A stretch of 64,000 nucleotides of DNA from G965222535 sp965222535 (GCA_965222535.1 OZ244957.1:620001-684000); one strand, 5' to 3'. Counted from the stretch's first letter, positions 43,645 to 52,880 are shown. The notes: generated from the sequence alone by a model not told the origin. Translations and numbers: made by a program.

Positions 43645-44778
43645 TTGCCTTCTCTTGCTGAACGAATGATGAGCCTAGCGTTGTCGCTCGCGCGCCGGGG
43701 GATGTGCACGACGCACCCGAATCCACGGGTTGGTTGCGTGCTGGCACATGGGGAGGCGGTAGTTGGCACGGGGTGGCATCAGTGTGCCGGCGAAGCCCAT
43801 GCCGAGATCAACGCCTTGCACAACGCTGCCACGAGCGCGCACGGCGCGACCGCTTATGTGACACTGGAACCGTGCGCCCATCATGGCCGCACCGGACCGT
43901 GCGCGGATGCATTGATAGCCGCTGGGGTTAACCGCGTCATTGCAGCGCAGATCGACCCGAATCCACAGGTGCAGGGTAAGGGGTTGCAGCGCCTGCGCGC
44001 CGCGGGGATAGCAGTGGAGACCGGGGTTCTGGCGCAGGAAGCACGGGAACTTAACCGCGGCTACTGGCTGCGATATACCACAGGGCGACCACTGCTAACG
44101 CTGAAAATGGCACAGAGCCTAGATGGACGCACCGCCTTGGCGAATGGCGACAGCCAATGGATCAGCGGCGTTGAGGCGCGCTTCGACGGGCACCGCTGGC
44201 GCAGCGAAGCGAGTGCCATCTTGACCGGCATCGGCACCGTCATCGGCGATGACCCACGCCTTACGGTGCGCTTGCCCGAAAGCGACACGCACCACCGCCC
44301 GGCGAATGTCGGCGATCCAACGGTGGTGGTGGTCGACAGCCGCTTACGTGTTCCACCTACCGCAGCGTTGTTTGCCACCCAAGCCCCGCTGTGGATAGCC
44401 ACCACCGCTAAAGCACCCGCCGCTGCGCTGGCGCGCCTGTCCGCCACCCCTGCAGAGGTATTGCTGATCGACAGCGACACCACGGGCGGCGTTGACCTTC
44501 GGGCGTTAATGGCGCACTTAGCCGCACGCGGCTGCAACCAGCTTCTAGCGGAATGCGGGCCAACCCTCGCTGGCGCTTTGATCGCCGCCGACCTAGTCGA
44601 TGAACTGGTGATCTATCTAGCACCGCTGATGCTCGGTGCCGATGCACACCCAATGGTGCTCATCAACGGCATCCAACGCCTTGATGCGGCGCGGCGCTGG
44701 CGACTGAGCGCAACCGAGCGCTGCGGCGAGGACTTAAAACTCCACCTGAAACGCCAAGACGCAGAAGCGAGTGAGTAG
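43645..44778 (+). CDS. ribD: Riboflavin biosynthesis protein RibD (deaminase-reductase)
   Basis: The 377-residue bifunctional protein has an N-terminal deaminase domain with zinc motifs HAE (GEAHAEINAL) and PCAHHGRTGPC, and a C-terminal reductase domain (LKMAQSLDGRTA, GIGTVIGDDPRLTVR, LAECGPTLAGALI). It carries out the second and third steps of riboflavin synthesis from GTP. The start is TTG at 43645, giving SLAERMMSLALSLARRGMCTTHPNP as in the family. An ATG 21 bases later is the alternative. ribE, ribBA and nrdR are not adjacent. Confidence 0.94.
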   Translation: MPSLAERMMSLALSLARRGMCTTHPNPRVGCVLAHGEAVVGTGWHQCAGEAHAEINALHNAATSAHGATAYVTLEPCAHHGRTGPCADALIAAGVNRVIAAQIDPNPQVQGKGLQRLRAAGIAVETGVLAQEARELNRGYWLRYTTGRPLLTLKMAQSLDGRTALANGDSQWISGVEARFDGHRWRSEASAILTGIGTVIGDDPRLTVRLPESDTHHRPANVGDPTVVVVDSRLRVPPTAALFATQAPLWIATTAKAPAAALARLSATPAEVLLIDSDTTGGVDLRALMAHLAARGCNQLLAECGPTLAGALIAADLVDELVIYLAPLMLGADAHPMVLINGIQRLDAARRWRLSATERCGEDLKLHLKRQDAEASE

Positions 44779-44779
44779 T

Positions 44780-44818
44780 GGGCACCTCGAAAAGCCAGCG
44801 AAGCTGGTGCCGGCGAGG
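44780..44818 (+). repeat. Family 1 repeat, hairpin fragment
   Basis: GGGCACCTCGAAAAGCCAGC, then GAAGCTGGTGCCGGCGAGG. The right arm is altered. Confidence 0.55.
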
Positions 44819-44927
44819 GCCGCGTCCATTCGTGGTCAACCACCGATATCGCCCCCAACGGCGAGACACTTAGGTTTTGCATCCCATTCACCCAGCAACA
44901 TTCACCCACCCGCCATCAACTATTAAA

Positions 44928-46328
44928 ATGGATCGTCTGAGACAACAAATGCTCGCTGAAATCGAGCAAAAAACGATATTCACGCAAGCACTGCGCTACG
45001 GGCTTGAGTACCTTGCGGCGATTCCCGAGCGCCATGTCTATCCAGCCCCGGAGTCACTGGCGGATCTTGAACGTTTTGCTGAAGCATTGCCACAAACCAG
45101 CGGGGACGCGATGGCGATCTTGCGGCAGTTGCAACGCTACGGCGCGCCGGCGACGATTGCGCAAAGCGGTGGGCGTTACTTTGGCTTTGTTAACGGCGGC
45201 ACCATACCGACCGCCTTGGCAGCGCGCTTACTGGGCGATTTCTGGGATCAGAACGCAGCGCTGTATGTGACCTCGCCGCTCGCCTCCAAACTCGAGGAAG
45301 TTTGCGAAGAGTGGCTCCGGGAGCTGTTAGGTTTGCCCTCGCGCGTGGTCGCGGGATTCGTCAGCGGTTCGTCGCTGGCGATATTCTGTGGCCTCGTTGC
45401 CGCACGCTACCGGATTTTCCACAACCTCGGTTGGGATATAAACCGGCAAGGGTTTTTCGGAGCGCCTGCCATCAGGGTCGTCGCCGGTCGCGGCGTACAC
45501 GGCACGGTGGTCAAAGCCATCGCGCTGCTAGGGCTTGGGGTCGATAACATTGAATGGGTAGCCAGCGATGCCGAGGGGCGGATGCTGACCGCTGAGCTGC
45601 CGCCGCTGAGCGAGAGCACGATCGTGATCCTGCAAGCCGGCAACGTCAACTCAGGCGCTTTCGATGACTTCGAAACGATCTGCGCACAAGCCAACGCCGC
45701 CGGTGCTTGGGTGCATATCGATGGAGCGTTTGGCCTCTGGGCACGCGCCTCCCGTCGGCTGAGCTATCTGACATACGGTATCGAAAAGGCCAATTCGTTT
45801 TCCCTAGATGGGCATAAAACGCTGAACACGCCCTATGAAAATGGCATCGTGCTGTGCGATGACAAACACGCATTGACGCACGCACTGCACGCCTCTGGAT
45901 CGTACATTATGCGCAGCGAGCAGCGCGACGGTATGTTTTATACACCGGAAATGTCTCGTCGAGCGCGCAGCATCGAGTTATGGGCAGCGCTCAAATACCT
46001 TGGCCGGGAAGGCATTGACGCCTTAGTGCTCGGACTGCATCAACGCGCCGCCCAGGCGGCCACCGAGTTCGCGGCGGCGGGGTTTCACATCCGGAACGAG
46101 GTGGTGTTTAATCAGGTGTTGCTTGCCTGCGACAGTGCTGCTCTAACGCAGCAAACCCTGTCAAAGGTGCAGCGCTCTGGGGAGTGCTGGGCAAGTGGTG
46201 CAGTGTGGCATGACAAGCCAGTGATCCGTTTCAGCGTCTGCTCCTGGGTCACCACCGCCGCCGATATAAGCCGCGCCGTGAGGGCTTTTATCAGCGCCAG
46301 AGAGGCAGCGACTCAAGCTGGCGCTTAG
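44928..46328 (+). CDS. PLP-dependent group II (aspartate/glutamate/aromatic) decarboxylase family protein
   Basis: The 466-residue fold-type I PLP enzyme shows SGGRYFGFVNGGTIPTALAARLLGD, WVHIDGAFGLWA (Asp binding the pyridine N) and FSLDGHKTLNTPY with the Schiff-base lysine. This is the pattern of the pyridoxal decarboxylase deacarbox_II family. Such proteins decarboxylate Glu, Asp, cysteine sulfinate or aromatic amino acids; the sequence does not tell which. A cysteine-sulfinate or aspartate role would suit taurine or coenzyme A metabolism, but that is inference. An upstream in-frame TTG exists. The gene stands alone after ribD. Confidence 0.8.
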   Translation: MDRLRQQMLAEIEQKTIFTQALRYGLEYLAAIPERHVYPAPESLADLERFAEALPQTSGDAMAILRQLQRYGAPATIAQSGGRYFGFVNGGTIPTALAARLLGDFWDQNAALYVTSPLASKLEEVCEEWLRELLGLPSRVVAGFVSGSSLAIFCGLVAARYRIFHNLGWDINRQGFFGAPAIRVVAGRGVHGTVVKAIALLGLGVDNIEWVASDAEGRMLTAELPPLSESTIVILQAGNVNSGAFDDFETICAQANAAGAWVHIDGAFGLWARASRRLSYLTYGIEKANSFSLDGHKTLNTPYENGIVLCDDKHALTHALHASGSYIMRSEQRDGMFYTPEMSRRARSIELWAALKYLGREGIDALVLGLHQRAAQAATEFAAAGFHIRNEVVFNQVLLACDSAALTQQTLSKVQRSGECWASGAVWHDKPVIRFSVCSWVTTAADISRAVRAFISAREAATQAGA

Positions 46329-46527
46329 CCTGACAGCCGACGCCCGCCCGGGCAACTGCAAGGCACGTCCCAGCGGCGCGTTGCTGGGCAGCCATGCCGA
46401 CCACTCCCTAACCCATCCCGCTCTGCTCCCACTGGCTCTCTTTCAGGGCATCGCAAACAAGCCAGGGCGGCCGGCGAGGCTGAACGCACTCTGGATTACA
46501 GCTTGGCGGCTCCCTCTTTTTATCCAC

Positions 46528-46683
46528 TAGGGCAGATCGAAAAACCAGCTTTGCTCGCTTTTTGATCTGCCTTGCGGGGCTTATCTATTGGAAGCAGAAT
46601 TATAAATCAATGGCTTACGTTACAAGCGATGAGGTCCCTTTCCCCCAGCCTCCGCCCCGTTGCCATTTTTCGAGGTTCTCAAT
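46528..46683 (-). repeat. Family 1 repeat, inverted full copy with changed hairpin
   Basis: The terminal hairpin arms are GGCAGATCGAAAAACCAGC and GCTTTTTGATCTGCC. GGCAGATC/GATCTGCC replaces GGCACCTC/GAGGTGCC with pairing kept. GGCTTACGTTACAAGCGATG and a degenerate GCCATTTTTCGAGGTTCTC end follow. Confidence 0.8.
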
Positions 46684-46723
46684 AAAACCCTCATCCGGCC
46701 AGCACCTTGCGCACGCCGCTTTG

Positions 46724-48643
46724 TCAGTGCGGCTCATGGCGCTCTGCGATAGCTAGGTCCAGCTGCTGCCACGCAGGTTGGAGGCGAACGAGTGGCGTCA
46801 ACGTTGCTTGCCTTGGCGTTACACAAGACGCCGGTGGCGGCCTGAGAGATGCGTTGACCGCCTTGAGCAGTGCCGCACCACGCCACGCCTTCAGCGCGCT
46901 GGCGTGCGCGTCAATCGCATAGCGGCGCTGCTCAAGCTCCCGGACCGCGGCTTCGAGCGCCGCCGCCTTGAAGCGCGCAGCGAGCGCCAACGGCCCTACG
47001 GGCGGATCATCAGGCCAAGCCGCTTGCCCCCATTTGATCAACGCAGCATGGGCACCGTGGGGATCGTTGCGTTGGCAGGCAGCGACCAGATCGCGCTGGA
47101 TCTTGGAGCATTCGCGCCTCCCAGGGGCAACCTGCTGAAGGCTTTGCTGGCGCTTGACCAAAGCGGCACGCGCCGCCGCATAACGCCACCAGCAGGCACC
47201 AGTGAGCCCCCAGCCGAGCGCCAACAACACACTCAGCAACAGCCAACCACCGTGATTTAAGAGCGCCACCGCGCTGTCCACAGCCCTTTCGTCGCCAGCG
47301 CTGCTCAGAGTGCTGACGCCCGCCGCGATGCCTTGCGCACGCGCCGCCGCGGCAACGGTGATATCACGCGCTGGCAGCGTCGCCACACGCATTCGCTGCT
47401 GTGCGACATCCCACCACGGCAACCGCAAAGGCGGCACGCGGATACGCCCGGCGGCCTGCGGCACGATGGCAATCGTCTGCTTAACCTCGGCGATCATTTG
47501 CTGGTTATCGCTGCGGGTCGAGCGACTTGGCTTATCGGCATAGCTGCGCAGCGGATACGGCAGCGTCATGTCAAGTGCTGGAATTTGCTCCGCCAGCACG
47601 CCTTTGGCAGCGATCCGGATATGCCGCGTGAGCGGCACGCCGACGCTCATGGATGGGGAGGCTTCATCCCAAGAATCGTGCAGCGACAGGGCCCGCGCCG
47701 GTAGCCAATCAGCACCCGTGAAGGCCTGCGGCGGCGGCACCGCGCTAAGGGCTTTGGGCGCTCCCTCAAGCTTATGGGTACGTCCTCGCCGCAGCAACAG
47801 ATTAAGCGTCGATCGCTGTTGGTCGGCGGCGCTCACGCGCCCTTGGAACACCAGCGGCTGGATGGTGAAACTACCGCTTTGCTGGGGAAATATCGCGTAC
47901 TGGCGCTCGATCACCCCGTAGCGGCGACCGTTGACCAATTTACGGTAGCTGCGATCGCCGCCCAGGCGCCGCACCTCCAAGCCATCAGCCGCCGGCTCGC
48001 TGAGGTTCCCTTCAATGATGTTGACGCCATGATACAAGCGCACCGTATAGATGCGTTGCTGCTGGACATAACCCTCGGCTGGAGAAACGCTGACCTCAAG
48101 GAATATATCACGCCCCTTGAGCGGGACTGATTGGGCCTTCAATACCCGCAATGTCAGCGCCTTTGTACGCAGCTTATCGATGGTAAATACCGGGATCTGC
48201 AGCACTCCGCTGCGCTTTGGCAATAACTCGATGAGCCATTGTGTGCTGGCCTGTTGCTTGCCGCCGATAAAATTGAGGGTGGTGTTGGTCGCTGATGAAA
48301 GCACCTCAAAATCGCGCTCCAGCAGTGACAGATCCGGGCCGCGACGGATATTGGTGGCGGCAACTTCGATCACCAGCCGCAACGACTCCCCCTGCTGCAC
48401 CGGGTTACGCTCAAGCCGGCTGCGGGCACGCGCCGTGCGGGCAGTCTGGCTCTGCGCCAGTTGTTGCGCTGGGCGGTGCGCAATAAGCGCAGCGGGTGCG
48501 ATGGGAGCAAAGAGGGCGGTAACCGCGCCTGGCTGCTCGAGCACGCCAAACGCTGGCAGCGCAGCACTGCTTTGCAACAACATAGCAGCGCCGATAACCG
48601 CTGATAGCGGCGACAAGCGCGAGCACAGGGGTTGGCTAGGCAT
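46724..48643 (-). CDS. batD: BatD-like protein (oxygen tolerance family)
   Basis: The 639-residue protein has a signal peptide (LSAVIGAAMLLQSSAALPAFG) and a large periplasmic part of repeated beta domains (RNPVQQGESLRLVIEVAATN, SPAEGYVQQQRIYTVRLYHG). One membrane helix follows near residues 480-505 (WLLLSVLLALGWGLTGACWW), and a cytoplasmic helical tail ends the protein. BatD belongs to the MoxR-associated Bat cluster, linked to envelope stress and aerotolerance. Its ATG overlaps the stop of the DUF4381 gene (TGATG), showing translational coupling. Confidence 0.85.
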   Translation of the reverse strand: MPSQPLCSRLSPLSAVIGAAMLLQSSAALPAFGVLEQPGAVTALFAPIAPAALIAHRPAQQLAQSQTARTARARSRLERNPVQQGESLRLVIEVAATNIRRGPDLSLLERDFEVLSSATNTTLNFIGGKQQASTQWLIELLPKRSGVLQIPVFTIDKLRTKALTLRVLKAQSVPLKGRDIFLEVSVSPAEGYVQQQRIYTVRLYHGVNIIEGNLSEPAADGLEVRRLGGDRSYRKLVNGRRYGVIERQYAIFPQQSGSFTIQPLVFQGRVSAADQQRSTLNLLLRRGRTHKLEGAPKALSAVPPPQAFTGADWLPARALSLHDSWDEASPSMSVGVPLTRHIRIAAKGVLAEQIPALDMTLPYPLRSYADKPSRSTRSDNQQMIAEVKQTIAIVPQAAGRIRVPPLRLPWWDVAQQRMRVATLPARDITVAAAARAQGIAAGVSTLSSAGDERAVDSAVALLNHGGWLLLSVLLALGWGLTGACWWRYAAARAALVKRQQSLQQVAPGRRECSKIQRDLVAACQRNDPHGAHAALIKWGQAAWPDDPPVGPLALAARFKAAALEAAVRELEQRRYAIDAHASALKAWRGAALLKAVNASLRPPPASCVTPRQATLTPLVRLQPAWQQLDLAIAERHEPH

Positions 48644-49179
48644 CAGAACTGCGCCTTGATCCAACGCTCGGCGGTCAGCAGCAGCGCTGCCGTATCGCTC
48701 GTTGGGCTGCCGCCATAGGGCACGTACAGCAGGTCATGGCACTGCAAAGCGGTGAACTGCAGCGCGCCGCCGGCATGGGCGTTGAGGTAGGTGCACCATT
48801 GCTCGCCGGTGAGCCCGGCGATAGCGCTGTCAGGGTGACAGTACAAGGCTGACTGGCGCAACAGCGCCGATACCTCGCGCACTACGCTGGTTGCATCCAT
48901 TGGCTGCCGTGGTGGTTGCTGGGCGTAGCGCAGCGCACGCAGCGTAGCAATTGCAGCGCGCAACGGTGCCTGGCGACGATAGCGGTGATAGCGCCGATAC
49001 AACCACAGGCCGCAGAGCAGTGCGCAGAGAATCAAGCCCAGCAACAGCACCCACCAACCCCAAGCCGGCGGCCACCAACCCGGCGGTGGTGGCAAGTGGA
49101 TATCGCGCAACGCATCCAGTGACAACGGGGGCGACACGGGGGCTGCTGGCGGCGCATCAATGGGAGCAGCGGCTGACAT
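48643..49179 (-). CDS. DUF4381 membrane protein of the MoxR cluster
   Basis: The 178-residue protein has a Pro-rich head with the family motif PPPPGWWPPAWGWW immediately before one membrane helix (VLLLGLILCALLCGLWLYRRY). A cytoplasmic helical domain containing LRQSALYCHPDSAIAGLTGEQW follows. This is the DUF4381 protein normally found between DUF58 and the VWA genes. Its function is unknown; a role as adaptor of a membrane complex assembled by MoxR is assumed in the field. The start may be this ATG or a TTG 24 bases upstream. Confidence 0.85.
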   Translation of the reverse strand: MSAAAPIDAPPAAPVSPPLSLDALRDIHLPPPPGWWPPAWGWWVLLLGLILCALLCGLWLYRRYHRYRRQAPLRAAIATLRALRYAQQPPRQPMDATSVVREVSALLRQSALYCHPDSAIAGLTGEQWCTYLNAHAGGALQFTALQCHDLLYVPYGGSPTSDTAALLLTAERWIKAQF

Positions 49180-49218
49180 GCTGGCGGGATTGGGACAAGA
49201 CAAAAACGCTGGTGGGCT

Positions 49219-50175
49219 TTATTTACGGCGCATGAAACGATGCCTCAGTTGGGCGATCACGCTATCACCGCTGCGCAGCATGATCAAGCCTATCGCGCTG
49301 CGCGTACAGAACACGTGCATGCGTTGCGCCGCCTGTAGAAAATGCTGGCGCATACGCTCGCGCGTAGCCGCATGGGTAGTGTCCAGCAGCGCGACCGCAA
49401 CGCCATCTGATATCGCGTAGCGGTCAGCAGCCGGCGGCTCCGCTTCAAGAGTATCATAAACCCAGATACACGTCACATTGGCGCTTTGCCGCAACCGCCG
49501 TAACTCACGTTGTTCGCCTTCAGCGCAGCGACTGAAGTCGCCGATGACGTACACCTGTGTGCTGCTGGAAACCACGCGGCGAGCGCATTGCAGCAGCGCA
49601 CTCAGCCCGATGACGGTTGCCGGCAGTTGGCGTTCATCAGGTGCTTGGCCGCCAACTGCAACCAGCGCCTGGATAACAGCGCTCATGCCGCGATTGCCCG
49701 CGACCGGGCGCAACTCGCGTTGCTGCTGCTCAGCGACCATCACCGCGCCAATGCGATCACCTACGGCCACCGTCGCCCAACCGATCAGCGTCGCCGCCTC
49801 AGCGGCACTTACCGACTTGAACGCGGTACGCGTACCGAAGCGCATCGCGGCGTGAAAATCGATCAACAACCACGCCACCTGGCCGCGCTCTTCAGTGTAC
49901 AGTTTGGTATGCAAGGTAGCGCGGCGTGCGCTCGCACGCCAATCGATATGACGCACTTCATCGCCATGACAATAGAGGCGTGATTCGACGTAATCCATGC
50001 CGCGCCCACGGTTGTGATGACGCCCGATGGGGTTGGCGGCACGCGTCTGCCGGCGCTGCGTGAAGCCCAGCGCATTGGCATAAGCGCGCAACCGCACCAA
50101 TTGCGCGGCGCTGAAGCTGACGCCGCGCAATAACGCTTGCGGTGCGGCGGCACCACCGCTGCTCATGGCCTTCAT
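49219..50175 (-). CDS. DUF58 domain protein of the MoxR cluster
   Basis: The 318-residue protein has the defining DUF58 core GRGMDYVESRLYCHGDEVRHIDWRAS (residues ~57-82), then a VWA-like region (VAWLLIDFHAAMRFG, with a partial MIDAS DxxxxM instead of DxSxS). DUF58 proteins accompany MoxR ATPases and are thought to be clients or partners. It begins 5 bases after the moxR stop. No membrane helix is seen. It is the only VWA-like protein left in this cluster. Confidence 0.87.
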   Translation of the reverse strand: MKAMSSGGAAAPQALLRGVSFSAAQLVRLRAYANALGFTQRRQTRAANPIGRHHNRGRGMDYVESRLYCHGDEVRHIDWRASARRATLHTKLYTEERGQVAWLLIDFHAAMRFGTRTAFKSVSAAEAATLIGWATVAVGDRIGAVMVAEQQQRELRPVAGNRGMSAVIQALVAVGGQAPDERQLPATVIGLSALLQCARRVVSSSTQVYVIGDFSRCAEGEQRELRRLRQSANVTCIWVYDTLEAEPPAADRYAISDGVAVALLDTTHAATRERMRQHFLQAAQRMHVFCTRSAIGLIMLRSGDSVIAQLRHRFMRRK

Positions 50176-50180
50176 GACGG

Positions 50181-51260
50181 CTACGGTGCCGGTACGCGCT
50201 CCAGCAGCGTATTGATAAAGCGATCGCTGTCAATGCCATCCGCCTCGGCTTCAAAGTGTATCAATACGCGGTGACGCAGCACCTCCAATGCAACCGCCTG
50301 CACATCCTCGGGGGTGGTGAAATCGCGCCCGGCCAACCAGGCATGGGCGCGCGCCGCACGATCGAGTCCGATGGTACCCCTCGGACTTGCGCCGAAAGCA
50401 ACCCACGCAGCGAGTTCCTGACCATAGGCAGCAGGGTTGCGGGTGGCCATAATCAACTCGACCAGATAGGCTTGCAACTGCGCCGCCAGATGCACCTGCA
50501 ACACTTGGCTGCGTGCGGCAAAAATGGTCGCGGCGTCAAGCGGCACCACGGCGGGTGGAGCAACGGCGGTAGTGTCTGGGGTGTCTGGGGTGTCTGGGGT
50601 GTCTGGGGTACTTGGGGTGCCTAGGATGTCTGGGGTGTGATGTGCCGCGGCCGCGGCTGCCGCAGCTTCGGCACGCGCCAACTGCAGGATCTGATGCTCG
50701 GCGCTGGCCTCGGGGTAACCAATCCGCACATACAGCAAGAAGCGATCCAACTGCGCTTCCGGTAGCGGGTAAGTGCCCTCCTGCTCGATCGGGTTTTGCG
50801 TCGCCATCACCAGAAACAGTGGCGGCAGCGGGTACGTATACCGACCGACGGTTACCTGGCGTTCAGCCATCGCCTCAAGCAACGCCGATTGCACCTTCGC
50901 CGGCGCACGGTTGATTTCGTCGGCTAGTACCAAGTGATGAAATAACGGGCCGCGCTGAAAGCTGAAGCTCCCGTCCTGGGGCCGATAAACCTCGGTGCCC
51001 GTCAGATCCGCCGGCAACAGATCCGGCGTGAACTGCACGCGGTGGAAGCTGCATTGGATATGCTGCGCCAAGGTTTTTATCGAGCGCGTTTTAGCCAGCC
51101 CGGGAGCGCCCTCGACCAGCAAATGGCCATCGCACAGCAGCGCTATCAGCAAGCGGTCAATCAGTGTGTGCTGTCCGATGATGGCGGCACGCAGCGCCTC
51201 GCGCAGATCTGCACTGCGGCGGCGCAGGGGATCGGCTTCAATAGCAGTGGAGGGAAGCAC
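50181..51260 (-). CDS. moxR: MoxR-family AAA+ ATPase with repetitive insertion
   Basis: The 359-residue protein has Walker A in EGAPGLAKT (residues 50-58), Walker B LVLADEINRAP (110-120), sensor I ATQNPIEQEGTYPLPEAQLDRF and a C-terminal lid domain. MoxR ATPases act as chaperones that help assemble protein complexes, often with VWA-domain partners. Between residues ~196 and 236 it carries a low-complexity insert, a poly-Ala run followed by repeated TPD triplets, encoded by a 9-base tandem repeat. This is unusual for the family. It heads the four-gene operon. Confidence 0.9.
   Translation of the reverse strand: MLPSTAIEADPLRRRSADLREALRAAIIGQHTLIDRLLIALLCDGHLLVEGAPGLAKTRSIKTLAQHIQCSFHRVQFTPDLLPADLTGTEVYRPQDGSFSFQRGPLFHHLVLADEINRAPAKVQSALLEAMAERQVTVGRYTYPLPPLFLVMATQNPIEQEGTYPLPEAQLDRFLLYVRIGYPEASAEHQILQLARAEAAAAAAAAHHTPDILGTPSTPDTPDTPDTPDTTAVAPPAVVPLDAATIFAARSQVLQVHLAAQLQAYLVELIMATRNPAAYGQELAAWVAFGASPRGTIGLDRAARAHAWLAGRDFTTPEDVQAVALEVLRHRVLIHFEAEADGIDSDRFINTLLERVPAP
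50572..50634 (+). repeat. 9-bp tandem repeat inside moxR
   Basis: Seven units of GTGTCTGGG (plus-strand view) lie in a row: four perfect, then three diverged (GTACTTGGG, GTGCCTAGG, ATGTCTGGG). Unit length is a multiple of three, so copy changes keep the moxR frame and encode extra Thr-Pro-Asp triplets. Confidence 0.9.
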
Positions 51261-51360
51261 CGAGAAGCTCAGCTTGGCACATCGGGGAGTGGGGATTGGG
51301 TAACGCTCGGGCTGCGACCGGCTTTGCGCTCACTGCTTTTACCGCCCCTTCGCGATACCA

Positions 51361-52302
51361 TCAGGCCTGCATCAATTGTTGGATGTGCGCCGCCACGCAG
51401 TGAGGCAATACCTCAATGTTGTACCCCCCCTCCAGCAGCGACAGCAAGCGCCCCTGCGCGTATTGGTCAGCGACTTCCATCATGCGCTGGGTCATCCAGC
51501 GGAAACCCTCGTTGCTCAAATTGATCCCGCCCAACGGATCCGCGCGATGGGCGTCAAAACCAGCGGATAAGATCACCGCCTCGGGGGCAAAGCGCGCGAT
51601 CGCCGGCAGTATCCGCTCGTGGAACGCCGCCTGATAGAGGGCGTCGTCGGCTTCTGCCGGCATCGGGCAATTGAGTGTCGCCCCCGCGCCGCGCCCATAA
51701 CCGGTTTCGGAGACAGCGCCAGTGCCGGGGTAATACGGGTATTGATGCGTGCTGATATAAAATACAGATGGGTCTTCCTCAAATGCGTGCTGCGTGCCGT
51801 TACCGTGGTGCACGTCAAAGTCTAGGATCAGGATCTTATCTAGGCCATGCTGCCGCTGCAAGTAGCGCGCCAGCAGCGCAACGTTATTAAACAGGCAAAA
51901 CCCCATCGCGTGATCGCGCTCGGCATGGTGCCCCGGCGGACGGCACAGCGCAAACGCATTGTCGATCGTCCCCGCGACCATGGCGTCCGCAAGCGCCAGC
52001 GCGCCGCCGACCGCCAACCGCGCAACACTGGCGGATTGCGCCGAGATCCCCACATCGGCGCTATCAAGAAACGCATAATTAGCAGCGCAAGCAGCGGCAG
52101 TACGTGCGATATACGCATCATCGTGCACCGTTTGCAGCCACACCTGCTCGATGTCGGCACCTTCGTACAACGGCAACGTGGAAAACCACGGCTGCTGACG
52201 CAGGTGCGCGATGGTCGCGGTCAGGCGCTCTTTGCATTCCGGATGCCGCCGCCCGGTATCGTGCAGCAGAAAACGCTCGTCGTAGAGTAAACCAGTGGTC
52301 AT
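51361..52302 (-). CDS. Histone-deacetylase-family (acetylpolyamine/acuC-like) amidohydrolase
   Basis: The 313-residue zinc enzyme has the active-site PPGHHAERDHAMGFC and the zinc ligands in DFDVHHGNGTQ and SAGFDAHRADPLG. LYDERFLLHDTGRRHPECKERL opens the class II HDAC-type domain. Bacterial members remove acetyl groups from polyamines, acetylated lysine or similar amides; the substrate is unknown. The frame extends 13 codons upstream, but MTTGLLYDERFLLHD is the natural N-terminus. It stands alone downstream of the toxin-antitoxin remnant. Confidence 0.9.
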   Translation of the reverse strand: MTTGLLYDERFLLHDTGRRHPECKERLTATIAHLRQQPWFSTLPLYEGADIEQVWLQTVHDDAYIARTAAACAANYAFLDSADVGISAQSASVARLAVGGALALADAMVAGTIDNAFALCRPPGHHAERDHAMGFCLFNNVALLARYLQRQHGLDKILILDFDVHHGNGTQHAFEEDPSVFYISTHQYPYYPGTGAVSETGYGRGAGATLNCPMPAEADDALYQAAFHERILPAIARFAPEAVILSAGFDAHRADPLGGINLSNEGFRWMTQRMMEVADQYAQGRLLSLLEGGYNIEVLPHCVAAHIQQLMQA

Positions 52303-52442
52303 GGATAGGGGAACAGGTAGCAGAAATGTCGAACACGCCAAAACGTACCGACATCAAGCAACAACAGACAGAGTGCTTTTTAAGTTAACTATGGAGAATC
52401 ACATTAACTACGGAGAAGGTGATTCAGCACTTAACAACTGCA

Positions 52443-52679
52443 TCAACCGCCCTCACTGGGGATGCGGGTTCGGTTTCTCTGAACTTCATCATCTGCCAAA
52501 TCGATCAGCATACGTAAGGCCCGGTTAACGGCCATCGAATCACGGAAAACGCGCGCCACATCGGGTTCCAGAAGCACTACGTTTGTGCCGCGCTGGTAAG
52601 CCTCGTGATGCTTGCCGCGCACCCCGCCGGAAAAGTCGTATTCCGCCCTCATGTCATCAGCATTTGTTTTCTTGTTCAT
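52443..52679 (-). CDS. Antitoxin-like protein of a BrnT-type pair
   Basis: The 78-residue protein has MRAEYDFSGGVRGKHHEAYQ, then NVVLLEPDVARVF and SMAVNRALRMLIDLA. This resembles a common small protein family found next to toxins of the BrnT/RelE type. The C-terminal helix pair could bind DNA. Its ATG lies inside the 3' end of the toxin frame (23-base overlap), the classic coupled arrangement. The frame is intact while the toxin is broken. It is shorter than, and different from, the textbook BrnA, so the antitoxin role is inferred from context. Confidence 0.65.
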   Translation of the reverse strand: MNKKTNADDMRAEYDFSGGVRGKHHEAYQRGTNVVLLEPDVARVFRDSMAVNRALRMLIDLADDEVQRNRTRIPSEGG

Positions 52680-52880
52680 AGTGTTTTACCTCCATCTTAG
52701 TTGCTTTTCTTGCGCTGATAATTCGAATGCGATTTTCCTCACGCTCTGTGTAGGATACCACAAGTAAGTGTCCGCTTGATGCTCGCCCCATACTCAAAAA
52801 TCGGTGCTCGCTTCGGTAAAGGAAACACCGTGCTTCCTTTGGTTGACCTTCTCCTTCTTCGGATCCCACTCAAACTCCAT
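52657..52880 (-). pseudogene. brnT: BrnT-type toxin gene disrupted by internal deletion and frameshift
   Basis: From the ATG at 52880 the frame reads MEFEWDPKKEKVNQRKHGVS, FTEASTDF and a stop. In another frame it continues as SEHRFLSMGRASSGHLLVV, SYTERE and NRIRIISARKATKMEVKHYE. Both halves match BrnT, a ribonuclease toxin, but the middle (usually VFGDP ... DPDHS, about 20 residues) is missing and the halves are out of frame. No active toxin should be made. It precedes and overlaps the antitoxin gene. Confidence 0.8.
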
